From Halieaceae bacterium (GTDB lineage: Bacteria > Pseudomonadota > Gammaproteobacteria > Pseudomonadales > Halieaceae), in the NCBI GenBank assembly GCA_028280635.1, contig JANQLM010000030.1, forward strand, positions 1-34,567: DNA of 34,567 nucleotides. Direction: 5' to 3'. The stretch's first letter is position 1; each line of letters begins with the position of its first letter. The translations under genes were made by a program, and so were the position numbers. Shown here piece by piece: positions 7,965 through 16,241 of the stretch. The notes beneath the pieces were generated by a model. The model saw only the letters and a program-made list of their open reading frames with translations. It was not told the origin of the DNA and did no database searches.

Positions 7965-9805
7965 CGCCCCACTCCCGTACTGCCGCGGTCGTAGAGACGG
8001 GCGATAGCCAACTGGGACTGGCCCAGGGAGCGCTTGAGGGCTCGCGCCTGCTGCGCCAGTTCCGCCATGGCAACCTGGCGCAGGCCAGACTCAGACCGCA
8101 GCAGCGCCTGGCCCACCACCATCTGTTGTTCACTCACACGTGTATCGAGTGCCACCAGCCGCGGCGCAAAATTTGAGCTGCGGCGATTGGCAATCGCGAT
8201 ATCCAGGCGAGCCAGGCCCTGCTCCGCTTCAGTCAGCGCGGCCTGCAACTCCGCCAACTCGCGCTCGGCGCGCCAGCGGCGATCCGGGAATTGTTCACTG
8301 TCGTCCCAGGTCATCAGGCCGCGGTATAGACGCAGCAGTTCCCGCTGCGCCTGGGGTGCGTCGATCTGACCGGCCAGGGACTCCGCCCGTTCCAGGCGCC
8401 GCCAGAGCTGCCGACCGGCTTGATCGGCCAGGGCTCGCCCGTCACCCTCACGCTCTGCGGCTGCCAGCCGGGATTCCAGGTCTTCAGACTCGACTGCCAA
8501 CTGCGACAGCCGCTCTTCATATTCCTGCCTGGCCCCACCTTCGATAACCCGCTCCCAGTTGGCCTGCTGCTCGATATCCGCCTGGGCCAGCACGGCGAGC
8601 TTGTCCGTCGCAATGACAAGATTGCGGTTGATACGCTGCAGATCACGCAGCTCGCGCATCGCGCCCTGGAAGGCGTGGCTAGCAATCAGGTGCCGCAGGT
8701 AGGGCGCCTGGTCAGAGATGGGCAGGATGTCCTCGCCGAACAACCAGTCGTCCGAGTTTTCCACCTCGAGTTGCAGCAGCTCCGACAGCTCACCGCTGGC
8801 AAACTGTTCAATCGCCGCCTGCACACTGTCCAGCTCTGCCTGGTATACCTGCCGTGCCTGCTGGTAGCTGGCCAGCGCCAGACCCGGACGCGAGAGTTGT
8901 TCATAGGCGTAGGGCACCGCCAGCAGGCTTTCGCGCACGCTCTGGCTGAGCGGCGGCCGTGTACCCAACTCGCGCCAGGGTGCGAGTGCTGCCATGGCAT
9001 CGCCGTTCTCGAAGGCCGCCCAGCCGTGTCCCAGCAGCGCGCGGTCGGCCACTGGGCTTAGCAGCCGTACCTGCCTGAAGTCTTCGCGCGCCGCGTCAAA
9101 TTCTCCGGCTGCCATCAGCGCATAGCCGGAGGCGGTAAAGGCGCGATCACGCAGGGTTCTCAACTCCGGCGTAGCCTCAGCTTTTCCGAGCTGGTGAAAA
9201 TGCCCCGCGGCGGCGACCCAGTCACCTTCGGCGGCGTGGGCAGCGCCGAGGTTGTAGCTGCTGTAGAAGCGCCAGGGAGACTTTTCCGGCAGGGCTGCCA
9301 GGGAGCTCCGTGCCGCCGCCAGGTCGCCTTGAGAAAGGGCGATTGCCGCGCGGAGATAGGCAGCTTCCTGGGCCAGTTCGTCGCGCCTGTCGATATCGAC
9401 CAGCGCCAGACCCGCACGGTCCAGTGCGATGGCCGCCCGCTCGATCTCGCTGCGCTGCCAGGCCACCTTGGCGAGATAGAACCAGGCGCGCTGGCGATTG
9501 ACGCCTTCCCGGGGCTCCGACAGCAGCGCGGTAAACACGCGTTCGGCTTCGCGATCCATACCGTAGGACAGGCTGATGCCGCCACGCAGCAGCTCGGCAT
9601 TTTCGGTGTGCGGGCCTAGCTCTTCCTGGGCCTGGCCCACCATCAGTTCGGTCAGTGACTGGAAGTAGTCGCCCTGGTAAAGGTGGTAGAGGCTGACACC
9701 GTAGCGCAGGCTTTCGACGGTTTCCGCTGCCCGCACAGCCCCACTGGCCAGCACCAGTGTGAGCAGCGCTGTTGCCGCGGTTCGGATGGCCTGCACGGGC
9801 GCCAC
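7961..9805 (-). CDS. Exported TPR and coiled-coil protein
   Basis: This 614-aa product begins at a GTG (9803-9805) with a GGGAG site upstream; a second in-frame GTG lies three codons on. A signal peptide is likely (ALLTLVLASGAVRAAE). The N-terminal ~300 residues are TPR-like pairs (for example YGVSLYHLYQGDYFQSLTEL). From about 320 to 600 the sequence is long charged helix with heptad-like patterns (LSQLAVESEDLESRLAAAER and ELAELQAALTEAEQGLARL), indicating coiled coil. It has no lipobox, so it is expected to be soluble in the periplasm or membrane-associated through partners. It is the first of three consecutive TPR genes in the operon. Confidence 0.85.
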   Translation of the reverse strand: MAPVQAIRTAATALLTLVLASGAVRAAETVESLRYGVSLYHLYQGDYFQSLTELMVGQAQEELGPHTENAELLRGGISLSYGMDREAERVFTALLSEPREGVNRQRAWFYLAKVAWQRSEIERAAIALDRAGLALVDIDRRDELAQEAAYLRAAIALSQGDLAAARSSLAALPEKSPWRFYSSYNLGAAHAAEGDWVAAAGHFHQLGKAEATPELRTLRDRAFTASGYALMAAGEFDAAREDFRQVRLLSPVADRALLGHGWAAFENGDAMAALAPWRELGTRPPLSQSVRESLLAVPYAYEQLSRPGLALASYQQARQVYQAELDSVQAAIEQFASGELSELLQLEVENSDDWLFGEDILPISDQAPYLRHLIASHAFQGAMRELRDLQRINRNLVIATDKLAVLAQADIEQQANWERVIEGGARQEYEERLSQLAVESEDLESRLAAAEREGDGRALADQAGRQLWRRLERAESLAGQIDAPQAQRELLRLYRGLMTWDDSEQFPDRRWRAERELAELQAALTEAEQGLARLDIAIANRRSSNFAPRLVALDTRVSEQQMVVGQALLRSESGLRQVAMAELAQQARALKRSLGQSQLAIARLYDRGSTGVGR

Positions 9806-9809
9806 GGCG

Positions 9810-10364
9810 CTACCACTCCCTCACCGCAAATTCGGGTTGGCGGGTGGCGGTCGAATCGACAATCTTCAATTCCAGGTGTTTGGCACCGGATTGCTTGTCA
9901 AAGACCAGCTCGGTGGCGCGACGGTAGTCCCTGCCCTTGGGGCCGAAACCGGTAAAAACCGCTACCAGCTCGTGCTCACCGGATTTCAGGTTGCCGAGGA
10001 ACAGCCGGTGTACGCCGCCGCGACGCAGAGCGCTGAGCTGCCGGTCGGTGTACAGGTAGTTGGTCACCACCTTGCCGTCGATAGACAGCTTGACGGCGTC
10101 GAGCTTGAAGAACTCGCCCACATCCAGCGACAGGAACACGGATACCTGGGTGTCGCTGGGGTAGAGCAGTTCTTCCTCAAGAATGAAAAGATCGCGGTTC
10201 AGCTCCAGGGTCTGTTGCTTGATGTCCTGGATATCATCGCGCAGTGCGGTGGGCGTGTCCTTCGACGCCAGGTCCTGCGCGCTCGCAGTGAACACGTACA
10301 GGAGTAAGCCGCCGGTGAGCAGCAGCTTACCGAGCAGGGGGTGGAGGTGAGATTGTAGGGTCAT
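9810..10364 (-). CDS. Exported protein of unknown function
   Basis: This 184-aa protein has a long signal peptide (hydrophobic core LLLTGGLLLYVFTASA, then QD). A short coiled-coil segment follows at about residues 38-65 (LRDDIQDIKQQTLELNRDLF). The remainder looks like a beta-sandwich (about 70-175), with alternating patterns such as VSVFLSLDVGEFFKLDAVKL and GNLKSGEHELVAVFTG, the latter typical of surface Ig-like or PEGA-like domains. No catalytic motif or Cys is seen. It sits 2 bp after the DUF1501-like gene and 4 bp before the first TPR gene, so it is part of the same transcript. I do not recognise a named family with confidence. Confidence 0.78.
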   Translation of the reverse strand: MTLQSHLHPLLGKLLLTGGLLLYVFTASAQDLASKDTPTALRDDIQDIKQQTLELNRDLFILEEELLYPSDTQVSVFLSLDVGEFFKLDAVKLSIDGKVVTNYLYTDRQLSALRRGGVHRLFLGNLKSGEHELVAVFTGFGPKGRDYRRATELVFDKQSGAKHLELKIVDSTATRQPEFAVREW

Positions 10365-10366
10365 GG

Positions 10367-11992
10367 CTAGGTGAGCACTCCTCCCGATATGCTGGGCAAG
10401 GGCTGGAAGGCGATATAGCGGTCCAGGCCCAGTGGATCACCGAGCCCCTGGGACGGGAAGAAATTCTCCGTCGCAAACAGGCCCTGCTCGCCGTGCAGGG
10501 CCATGTAATTGAGGATCACCATCTCCACGTTGAGGTTGACGTTGTTGGCCGCCGGCGTGGACGAGGTCTCCACCGAGGCATCGGGCCGCATCCAGCCGAT
10601 TTGCTGGTGCATCAGCGGGTCGCTGAGCCCGTCATCCCAGAGCTGCGGCATGCCCCCGGGGTCGTAAACCAGGAAGAACGAGCAGGCAGTAGATGAGTTG
10701 TCGCTGGACCAGGTGAACTTCTCTACGCCGTTGACGATCTCCGAGCTACCGTTGCTGGACAGGGAACCGTCACTGAACACATACAGCATCAGCGGCGTGG
10801 ACTTGCGGCGGGCGTACTCCAGGCAGGCGCCGATACAGCGGCCGGCGCGCAGGTCGCGGGCATCGGTGCTGTTGCGGGTATTGCCGTGGTAGTCGTAGCC
10901 GCCCATCTCCACCGTGCCGCAGCCGGCAATGCCGTCGATCACCAGCTTCATCACCGAGGCGGTCTTGCGGAACTCCCGATCATCGTTGAACTCGTCGGCG
11001 GTAAAGATGCCGGCGTCGCCGACGATCAGCGGGTCCTGCTCCGGGTTCAGCGCGTCCGGATTGGAGAAGTTCTCCAGGGTATCGGCGCTGCGCAGGTACT
11101 CACAGCTGAAGCGATCCTTGAGGCGCTGGTCTTCGTCCGTCGGGTTGCTGATACGGGTATTGACCAGATCCATTTTGAAGTCAGTCATGCGCTTCATGGA
11201 TTCCAGCACCGAGACAATATCCTCGGTGTCTTCCAGCAGGAACTTTAGGTCGCCTACATCCACCAGGCCGCTGGCGTCCGAGGGCCGGTCCACCTTGGTG
11301 GGCTGCAGCTCAGGGTCGATCAGCATGGCCGGCGCCATGCTGTTGCCGCCGGACATGGAGTTCTCGGAACCGATAAGCTGCAGAATCTGGCCACGCAGGC
11401 CGGCGCGGTAGATGCCATACATCGGGTTATGCGGGTTATTGCCGGTGTCGTTTTCGGAACGGCCGGGTATCACGGCGCCGTTGCAGAAACCGGCCACCCC
11501 ACCGGCCTTCTCGAGAATACCGCGCAGCATGGCGCTCTCACTGTGGAACAGCAGCCCCAGGGTGTTGTTGGTAAAGTCGCCGGACAGGGTGGCCGCGTTG
11601 GCGTTGAAGGGCAGGATGTCAGGCGGCAGTCCCAGGGTCGCATAGCCAGCGGTGCTGAGAGCATCGCGCTGGCCACCGGGGCCACCGACAATCACATTGC
11701 CACCGGCAAAATTTGCGCCACCCGCCAGGTCGAAACAGATAAAGGGAATCTTGCGGCCCGCCACCTTGCCGAGATCGCAGGTCGAGTAATTGGTAAAGGC
11801 GGGATCCAGCAGGTCCGGCGAGATGGCGTGCGCGCGAGGGCCCAGCAGGCTGTATAGCGAAGTGCCCAGGAGGCCGGCGCAGCCGGCGCGGAACCCCTGG
11901 GAGATAAACTCGCGGCGGTTCATCGGGCGCCGGTGGTGCGGCTGCATCAGCGGCTCGTCGACGCCTATGTGGAGGGGTTTACGCCTGCGCAT
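10367..11992 (-). CDS. DUF1501-like protein with Tat-type signal
   Basis: The frame is open much further upstream, but I place the start at the ATG at 11990-11992: AGGAG precedes it by six bases and longer versions would overlap the upstream gene. A later ATG (residue 24, MNRREFIS) is an alternative. The 541-aa product has a twin-arginine motif (NRREFI) and a hydrophobic stretch ending AHA near residue 56, so it is probably exported folded. The later part (YDYHGNTRNSTDARDLRAG, then STPLMLYVFSDGSLSSNGSS) resembles DUF1501 proteins, which are distantly related to sulfatase/phosphatase folds. DUF1501 and DUF1552 proteins often pair with Planctomycete-type cytochromes, as here with the two upstream genes. 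The function is unknown. Confidence 0.78.
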   Translation of the reverse strand: MRRRKPLHIGVDEPLMQPHHRRPMNRREFISQGFRAGCAGLLGTSLYSLLGPRAHAISPDLLDPAFTNYSTCDLGKVAGRKIPFICFDLAGGANFAGGNVIVGGPGGQRDALSTAGYATLGLPPDILPFNANAATLSGDFTNNTLGLLFHSESAMLRGILEKAGGVAGFCNGAVIPGRSENDTGNNPHNPMYGIYRAGLRGQILQLIGSENSMSGGNSMAPAMLIDPELQPTKVDRPSDASGLVDVGDLKFLLEDTEDIVSVLESMKRMTDFKMDLVNTRISNPTDEDQRLKDRFSCEYLRSADTLENFSNPDALNPEQDPLIVGDAGIFTADEFNDDREFRKTASVMKLVIDGIAGCGTVEMGGYDYHGNTRNSTDARDLRAGRCIGACLEYARRKSTPLMLYVFSDGSLSSNGSSEIVNGVEKFTWSSDNSSTACSFFLVYDPGGMPQLWDDGLSDPLMHQQIGWMRPDASVETSSTPAANNVNLNVEMVILNYMALHGEQGLFATENFFPSQGLGDPLGLDRYIAFQPLPSISGGVLT

Positions 11993-12041
11993 GATCATCT
12001 CCTGCTTACACTCTGTGCTGTGCGCACTCTTCAGAGCGACT

Positions 12042-14714
12042 CTACTGTCCGAGCACCACGGCGCTTCCCAGCACCGTGGTACACACCGCCTTGACCACGT
12101 CCCCGGTCCGCGACGGCGGGCAGGGGGCATCGTTGAGGCAATACATAAGCCCGTCACGCTTGTTGTGCGCAGCGGGGTTTGGATCCGGCACCCACTCGCC
12201 CTCGAGCAGGACATAGGGCTTGAGATCTCGATCATCGGTGACCAGCAGCACCAGTTCGTCCAGGATCGGCTCGCGGATCGCATCCTCCACCAGACCGGTG
12301 TTGATCGCTCGATCCACCAGCGGCGCGGCCACGTCATTGCGCCAGTCGTGACCGAGGTCGTCCACCGGTGCCGAAAAGTTGAAGCCGGGAAACGTCGCGG
12401 CACTCAGACTGTTGCTCTGCACCAGGGCATCGCAGTATGCGGAGGCCAGCTGAGTGGCCGACATCTGGTGGGCCGAGCTGAAGGCCTGGAAATCCGCGTT
12501 GGCGGGCAGACCGCGGCGCACGTCGGCAAAGGTCTCGCCGACCGTCTTGCCGGTCACGGCGCTGGGCGTCGGGCTGGCGGTGGACACACCGGTCAGCCGC
12601 GAGAAGGTGGCGTTGATTTCGTCAAAAGTGCGCACACCGATGTCCGCGGCCACACCGCCGGACAGGGTGTAACGGAACGGCCGGCGGGCGCCTTCGTCCA
12701 CGGGTGAGGCACGGCCCTCGGCGGAGTCAAAGGCCAGGAAGAAGATGTCCTGGTCGGCGCCGTTTTCCAGCGGAATTACCGTGCCAATACCGGCCAAGGG
12801 CTCACTGAAGCTACCAAGGCTTGAGCTGGCCACCGCGGAGACATTGGTAAAGGCCTGACCCACTGCGGCCAGCTTGCCGTTGATGCCAATGCGTATGCCC
12901 TGCACATCGAAATCGACGCTGCCACCCGCCGGGTTGATATTGGCAAAGAAGGGTTCCTCGAACAGGTAGCTGGCGTCGTCGAACTGGCTGACCTGGTAGA
13001 CCACGTAGCAGTAGTTCGCGCGGTTACCGTCAGCATCGATGCGGTAGCAGCCGCCCTCGTCGCCGGGCGTGCCGCCCTCGCCGTCGATCAACTCGCTGAC
13101 GCTGAACATCAGGAAATACTTCTGCCCGACGCCCACGTCAAAGTTCTGCTGGATCTGCTCCGGCGTCAGCACCGCGTTGTGAACGGCTACCATGCGAATG
13201 GCGCCAGCCCAGGGCCGGGTGTTGCTGGTGTCATTGCCCAGCACCAGCGCGAACACTTCACTCCAGTTGGTGAGCAGGCCACCACCGGCCTCGTCGAAGG
13301 CGCCGGTATCCATGCCGTTGACAAAGATGCGGCGGCCATCGATGGCGTTATACGTCACGACCACATGCTGGAGGGTGGCCTGGGCGATCTCGTCATCGTC
13401 CTCGGTGCTCACCACCGGCTCGCCGGCGTTATTGTCTTCCGTGGCCGTGCTGCGGTTGAAGGCCTCATAGTTGTACATCATCTGCGAGACCAGGAAGTTG
13501 CTGCTGGTGGGACCACCGGCATAGCCGACAATCCAGGCGTTTTCCTGGGCAACATTATCCGGCGCCACCCAGGCTTCAATCGTGTATTCACCGGTGCCGG
13601 TCAGGAGGTCGTAGAGCTTCCTGCTGCCAGCCACGCTGCCCTGGGCCTTGCCGTTGACCAGGCGAATACCCCAGCTCGCCATCCAGCTATAGTCGCCGGA
13701 GAGGCCCAACGGAATCTCGGGCTGCACACCGCTGGTATCTGCGGTGGTGGTGCCAGAGCCCTCGCGGAACTCCCACTTGGCCACCAGGTTGGTCTCGTAG
13801 CGGCCACCGCTGTTGGCGACGATGCCGTCGGCTTCCAGGACCTGGGCCTTGCTGATCACCAGCGCCGGGTCGACTTCCGTGACCGGGACAACGGCGGCAA
13901 TGCGCGCCACCGCCGCCTCCATTTCACTGGAATCGCTGCCGCAGTTGCTCCAGCAGTTGTGCTGCTCCGGGTCCAGCCGCCGGACCACCCGGGAGGCGCC
14001 GGGGTCTGCCAGGTCGATCACCGTGCGCAGCGCGTCAAAGGCGGAGTCGCGATCGCCGCTGGCAAAGTACGGCGACTGCGGGAAGGCTGCATTCTCCGCG
14101 TGGCACTCGCTGCAGTAGGTACGCAGCAGGCCAATCAGCTCACCACCGGATTCAACGCTGATGCCCAGCGCGTCCAGTTCATCGGCCGTGGGCGGTAACA
14201 CCCGGGTACCGGAAGGGTCTACCGGGCGACGGACCACCAGCCGCACTTCGCTCTGGGTCTGGGACACGCCGCTGGACCAACGCTCAACATAACCCGTGAG
14301 CGTGGTGGCGCAGGTGGCGGTCTGGTCAGCACCCAGCCAGCAGTTGTGGCCATTGGCGACGCGCAGCACTGCCGCGGATGCCGCCGGGTCTTCGAGGTTT
14401 ACCACCGACTTCGACACCTGCCAGGCATTGTTCACGTCTGTCTGGTCGACGAACGCGGTCCCGGCGGATCCTCCCGGCGTGTGGCACTGGCCACAGCGGT
14501 CGTTGGCGGCCAGTGGATCATAGAACTCGCGCTTGAAGTTCTGTATCTCTTCACTGGCCGGTGGCGGCCCTTCGTAGACGAACTGCGCGCTACCGAGATC
14601 AGCGCCGAGGTCAATCTCGCGGTCGCTGGCGCCACCGCCGGAACCACCGCTGCAGGCCTGCAGCAGCATGGCCAGGGCAATCAATGCAATGCGAATTGCG
14701 CGGCTATCATTCAT
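12042..14714 (-). CDS. Lipoprotein with two c-type heme motifs and a LamG domain
   Basis: This 890-aa protein has a lipoprotein signal (ALAMLLQAC, Cys21). Two heme-binding motifs, C74GQCH78 and C200SECH204, each lie in a similar ~130-residue unit that also contains an HNCW motif (about 122-125 and 251-254), so the N-terminal half looks duplicated. Residues about 305-525 form a LamG/concanavalin-like domain (VAKWEFREGSGTTTADTSG, YTIEAWVAPDN, RRIFVNGMDTGAF, and a repeat-ending HNAVLTPEQIQQNF). The C-terminal 350 residues are not recognised. The protein should sit on the envelope, carry one or two hemes and bind a sugar, peptide or protein ligand. Gene order: 24 bp after the one-heme cytochrome gene, 49 bp before the DUF1501-like gene. 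Confidence 0.85.
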   Translation of the reverse strand: MNDSRAIRIALIALAMLLQACSGGSGGGASDREIDLGADLGSAQFVYEGPPPASEEIQNFKREFYDPLAANDRCGQCHTPGGSAGTAFVDQTDVNNAWQVSKSVVNLEDPAASAAVLRVANGHNCWLGADQTATCATTLTGYVERWSSGVSQTQSEVRLVVRRPVDPSGTRVLPPTADELDALGISVESGGELIGLLRTYCSECHAENAAFPQSPYFASGDRDSAFDALRTVIDLADPGASRVVRRLDPEQHNCWSNCGSDSSEMEAAVARIAAVVPVTEVDPALVISKAQVLEADGIVANSGGRYETNLVAKWEFREGSGTTTADTSGVQPEIPLGLSGDYSWMASWGIRLVNGKAQGSVAGSRKLYDLLTGTGEYTIEAWVAPDNVAQENAWIVGYAGGPTSSNFLVSQMMYNYEAFNRSTATEDNNAGEPVVSTEDDDEIAQATLQHVVVTYNAIDGRRIFVNGMDTGAFDEAGGGLLTNWSEVFALVLGNDTSNTRPWAGAIRMVAVHNAVLTPEQIQQNFDVGVGQKYFLMFSVSELIDGEGGTPGDEGGCYRIDADGNRANYCYVVYQVSQFDDASYLFEEPFFANINPAGGSVDFDVQGIRIGINGKLAAVGQAFTNVSAVASSSLGSFSEPLAGIGTVIPLENGADQDIFFLAFDSAEGRASPVDEGARRPFRYTLSGGVAADIGVRTFDEINATFSRLTGVSTASPTPSAVTGKTVGETFADVRRGLPANADFQAFSSAHQMSATQLASAYCDALVQSNSLSAATFPGFNFSAPVDDLGHDWRNDVAAPLVDRAINTGLVEDAIREPILDELVLLVTDDRDLKPYVLLEGEWVPDPNPAAHNKRDGLMYCLNDAPCPPSRTGDVVKAVCTTVLGSAVVLGQ

Positions 14715-14738
14715 GTCCCGTCGCTCCCCCGCTTCTGC

Positions 14739-16013
14739 CTACAGCCCCGTCGCACAGTAGCCCGCCACCTCGGCGAACAGCTGCTTGACGCTATGGGAGT
14801 TGTTGAAGCTGCCGATAAAACCGTCCATCGCGGCGCGCTCGGCCGGCGAGTCCATCGGTTCACGAAGGCAGACGTTCTGGAATACCTTGCGCACCTGGCA
14901 GGTGGCAAAGGCGTCGGTGTTGGCGAGCTCGGCGCCCATACTGGCGGCGCCGTCACCTTCCGAATACTCCGGATTGACCGCCAGGTCCACGCTGCCGGAG
15001 TTGGCCGGCGAAGCGCGCCAGCCGACCCGGCCGCTGTTGTCACCCAGCCGCCAGTAGTTGGTCCAGTGATCATTGGGGGTGACGTAGCCCGCGGCAAAGG
15101 TGGTGTCGTTGAGGTAATACTTGTCCTGCACCAGGCCAGGCGTGTAGACCATCTGTCCGCGGTCCATGCGCTCTTCCTCGGTCAGGTTGGGCGCACTGTC
15201 TTCATCCGGGTAGGCCCAGTCATAGTAGGCAAAAGCCTGGGCCATCGGGTCCATACCCGAATGGCAGCTCACGCACTGGGTCAGGAACAGAGTGCTGTCA
15301 CCGCCGGGGCTGCGCGAAACATCCTGGCGGATACGGTCGACCGGGCGCGTGAAATCCTTGAGCTGCTCCAGGTCCATGCACAGGTGGTTGAGCACCGTAA
15401 AACGAAACATGGCGCGATTGGTGCCGTCCACGAAATAGGCCCGCGCCGCTGCGCGGGTGCTCATCACCCCGGCGGAGGCCGTCGGTGGAAAGCCGGTCAC
15501 CGAGCTCTGGGAGCCGCGCACCAGCACACCGGTATCCCCGAGGTTGGCGCCGCTGGCTTCAAGGTATTCATAGTGGGCGTTATCGCTGGTCGAGTATGCC
15601 GGAATACCCGGCACATTGCCGGTGTAGATCACATCGCCGGACAGCAGCTCACGAAAATCCGCGTCGTCGCGCACGATGCCAATCACCGTGGCGCTGTAGT
15701 CGTTCAGCGGCGCGAACACATCCATGGCTTCGTTGGTCCACGGCGTCGACCAGTTCTTCAGAGTCACCGTGTAGAAGTCGCCCGTAGCGTCGACACCGGA
15801 CGCGCCGTCCATTGCGTAATAGGCCGCTTCCACCAGCCCACCGCCGCCGGTGATCGCGTCGGTCATCGCGTCCAGCATGGCGTCCGAAGGCGGCACGCCG
15901 GTCAACCGATCGTGTATGCGACGCGCCTGCTCACGCGGGCCAGCATGGACGCTCGCCGCCGTCAGAGTCAGCAGGGATACGCACAAAACGCCTGTAAGAA
16001 AGTGGTTTTTCAT
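14739..16013 (-). CDS. Exported single-heme cytochrome, DUF1592/DUF1588-like
   Basis: This 424-aa product has a Sec signal peptide (cut near SVHA/GP). One c-heme motif, C247VSCH251, is followed by SGMDPMAQAFAYYDW, close to the CxxCH-x2-MDP-x-G/A pattern in Planctomycete-type DUF1592/DUF1588 cytochromes. The preceding part (AGVMSTRAAARAYFVDGTNR, then VLNHLCMDLEQL) also matches that family's usual lead-in. A C-terminal region has four more Cys (about residues 380-425) and may form disulfides. It is the first gene of the minus-strand operon, with a GAGG site before the ATG. Such proteins carry electrons in the periplasm; the partner here is probably the neighbouring two-heme lipoprotein. Confidence 0.82.
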   Translation of the reverse strand: MKNHFLTGVLCVSLLTLTAASVHAGPREQARRIHDRLTGVPPSDAMLDAMTDAITGGGGLVEAAYYAMDGASGVDATGDFYTVTLKNWSTPWTNEAMDVFAPLNDYSATVIGIVRDDADFRELLSGDVIYTGNVPGIPAYSTSDNAHYEYLEASGANLGDTGVLVRGSQSSVTGFPPTASAGVMSTRAAARAYFVDGTNRAMFRFTVLNHLCMDLEQLKDFTRPVDRIRQDVSRSPGGDSTLFLTQCVSCHSGMDPMAQAFAYYDWAYPDEDSAPNLTEEERMDRGQMVYTPGLVQDKYYLNDTTFAAGYVTPNDHWTNYWRLGDNSGRVGWRASPANSGSVDLAVNPEYSEGDGAASMGAELANTDAFATCQVRKVFQNVCLREPMDSPAERAAMDGFIGSFNNSHSVKQLFAEVAGYCATGL

Positions 16014-16241
16014 AACGCCTCACCACAGTGAATCGTTAACACGGTGCATGATTTCGGCGCAGTATGGTTGAGGAATTTTCACGTTTCTCCCCGCAAAGAA
16101 AGTATTTGTGACAGTTGCCACAGAAACGTTTTCACAGGGCGAAAAGCGCTAGAGCCGCGCGGAAACAGCGCTATAGACTGCAATCGATTTGCTGATACCC
16201 AGCGGCAAAAAAAGGCAGCGAGCTCTCGCTTTGAAACGACA
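16014..16241. promoter_or_regulatory. Divergent promoter region of the two envelope operons
   Basis: These 228 bases separate two divergent operons and must hold both promoters. I see no single convincing -35/-10 pair for either direction. It contains a CRP-like palindrome (16107-16122), an 8-bp inverted repeat around it (ACGTTTCT at 16081-16088, AGAAACGT at 16122-16129), and a repeated AGCGCTA. A short hairpin, AGCGAG/CTCGCT (16218-16231), lies just before the plus-strand start. Confidence 0.7.
16107..16122. promoter_or_regulatory. CRP/FNR-type operator candidate
   Basis: TGTGACAGTTGCCACA matches the CRP consensus TGTGA-N6-TCACA at nine of ten defined positions. It lies 94 bases from the minus-strand start and about 120 from the plus-strand start, so one bound dimer could act on both operons. 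The match is by eye; no score was computed. Confidence 0.5.

Noticed and set aside
11993-12403. Long upstream extension of the DUF1501-like frame
   Set aside because: It overlaps the end of the LamG cytochrome gene in another frame, has Trp/Arg/Ser-rich noise composition, and a good ribosome site exists at the later start.
14346-16031. 561-codon plus-strand frame opposite the cytochrome genes
   Set aside because: Antisense shadow rich in His/Val/Gly/Arg; the minus-strand frames have signal peptides and CxxCH motifs.
16044-16241. N-terminal extension of the HzsA-like frame by 66 codons
   Set aside because: It lies in the divergent promoter region, includes the CRP-like site, and would put the lipoprotein signal in the middle of the protein.
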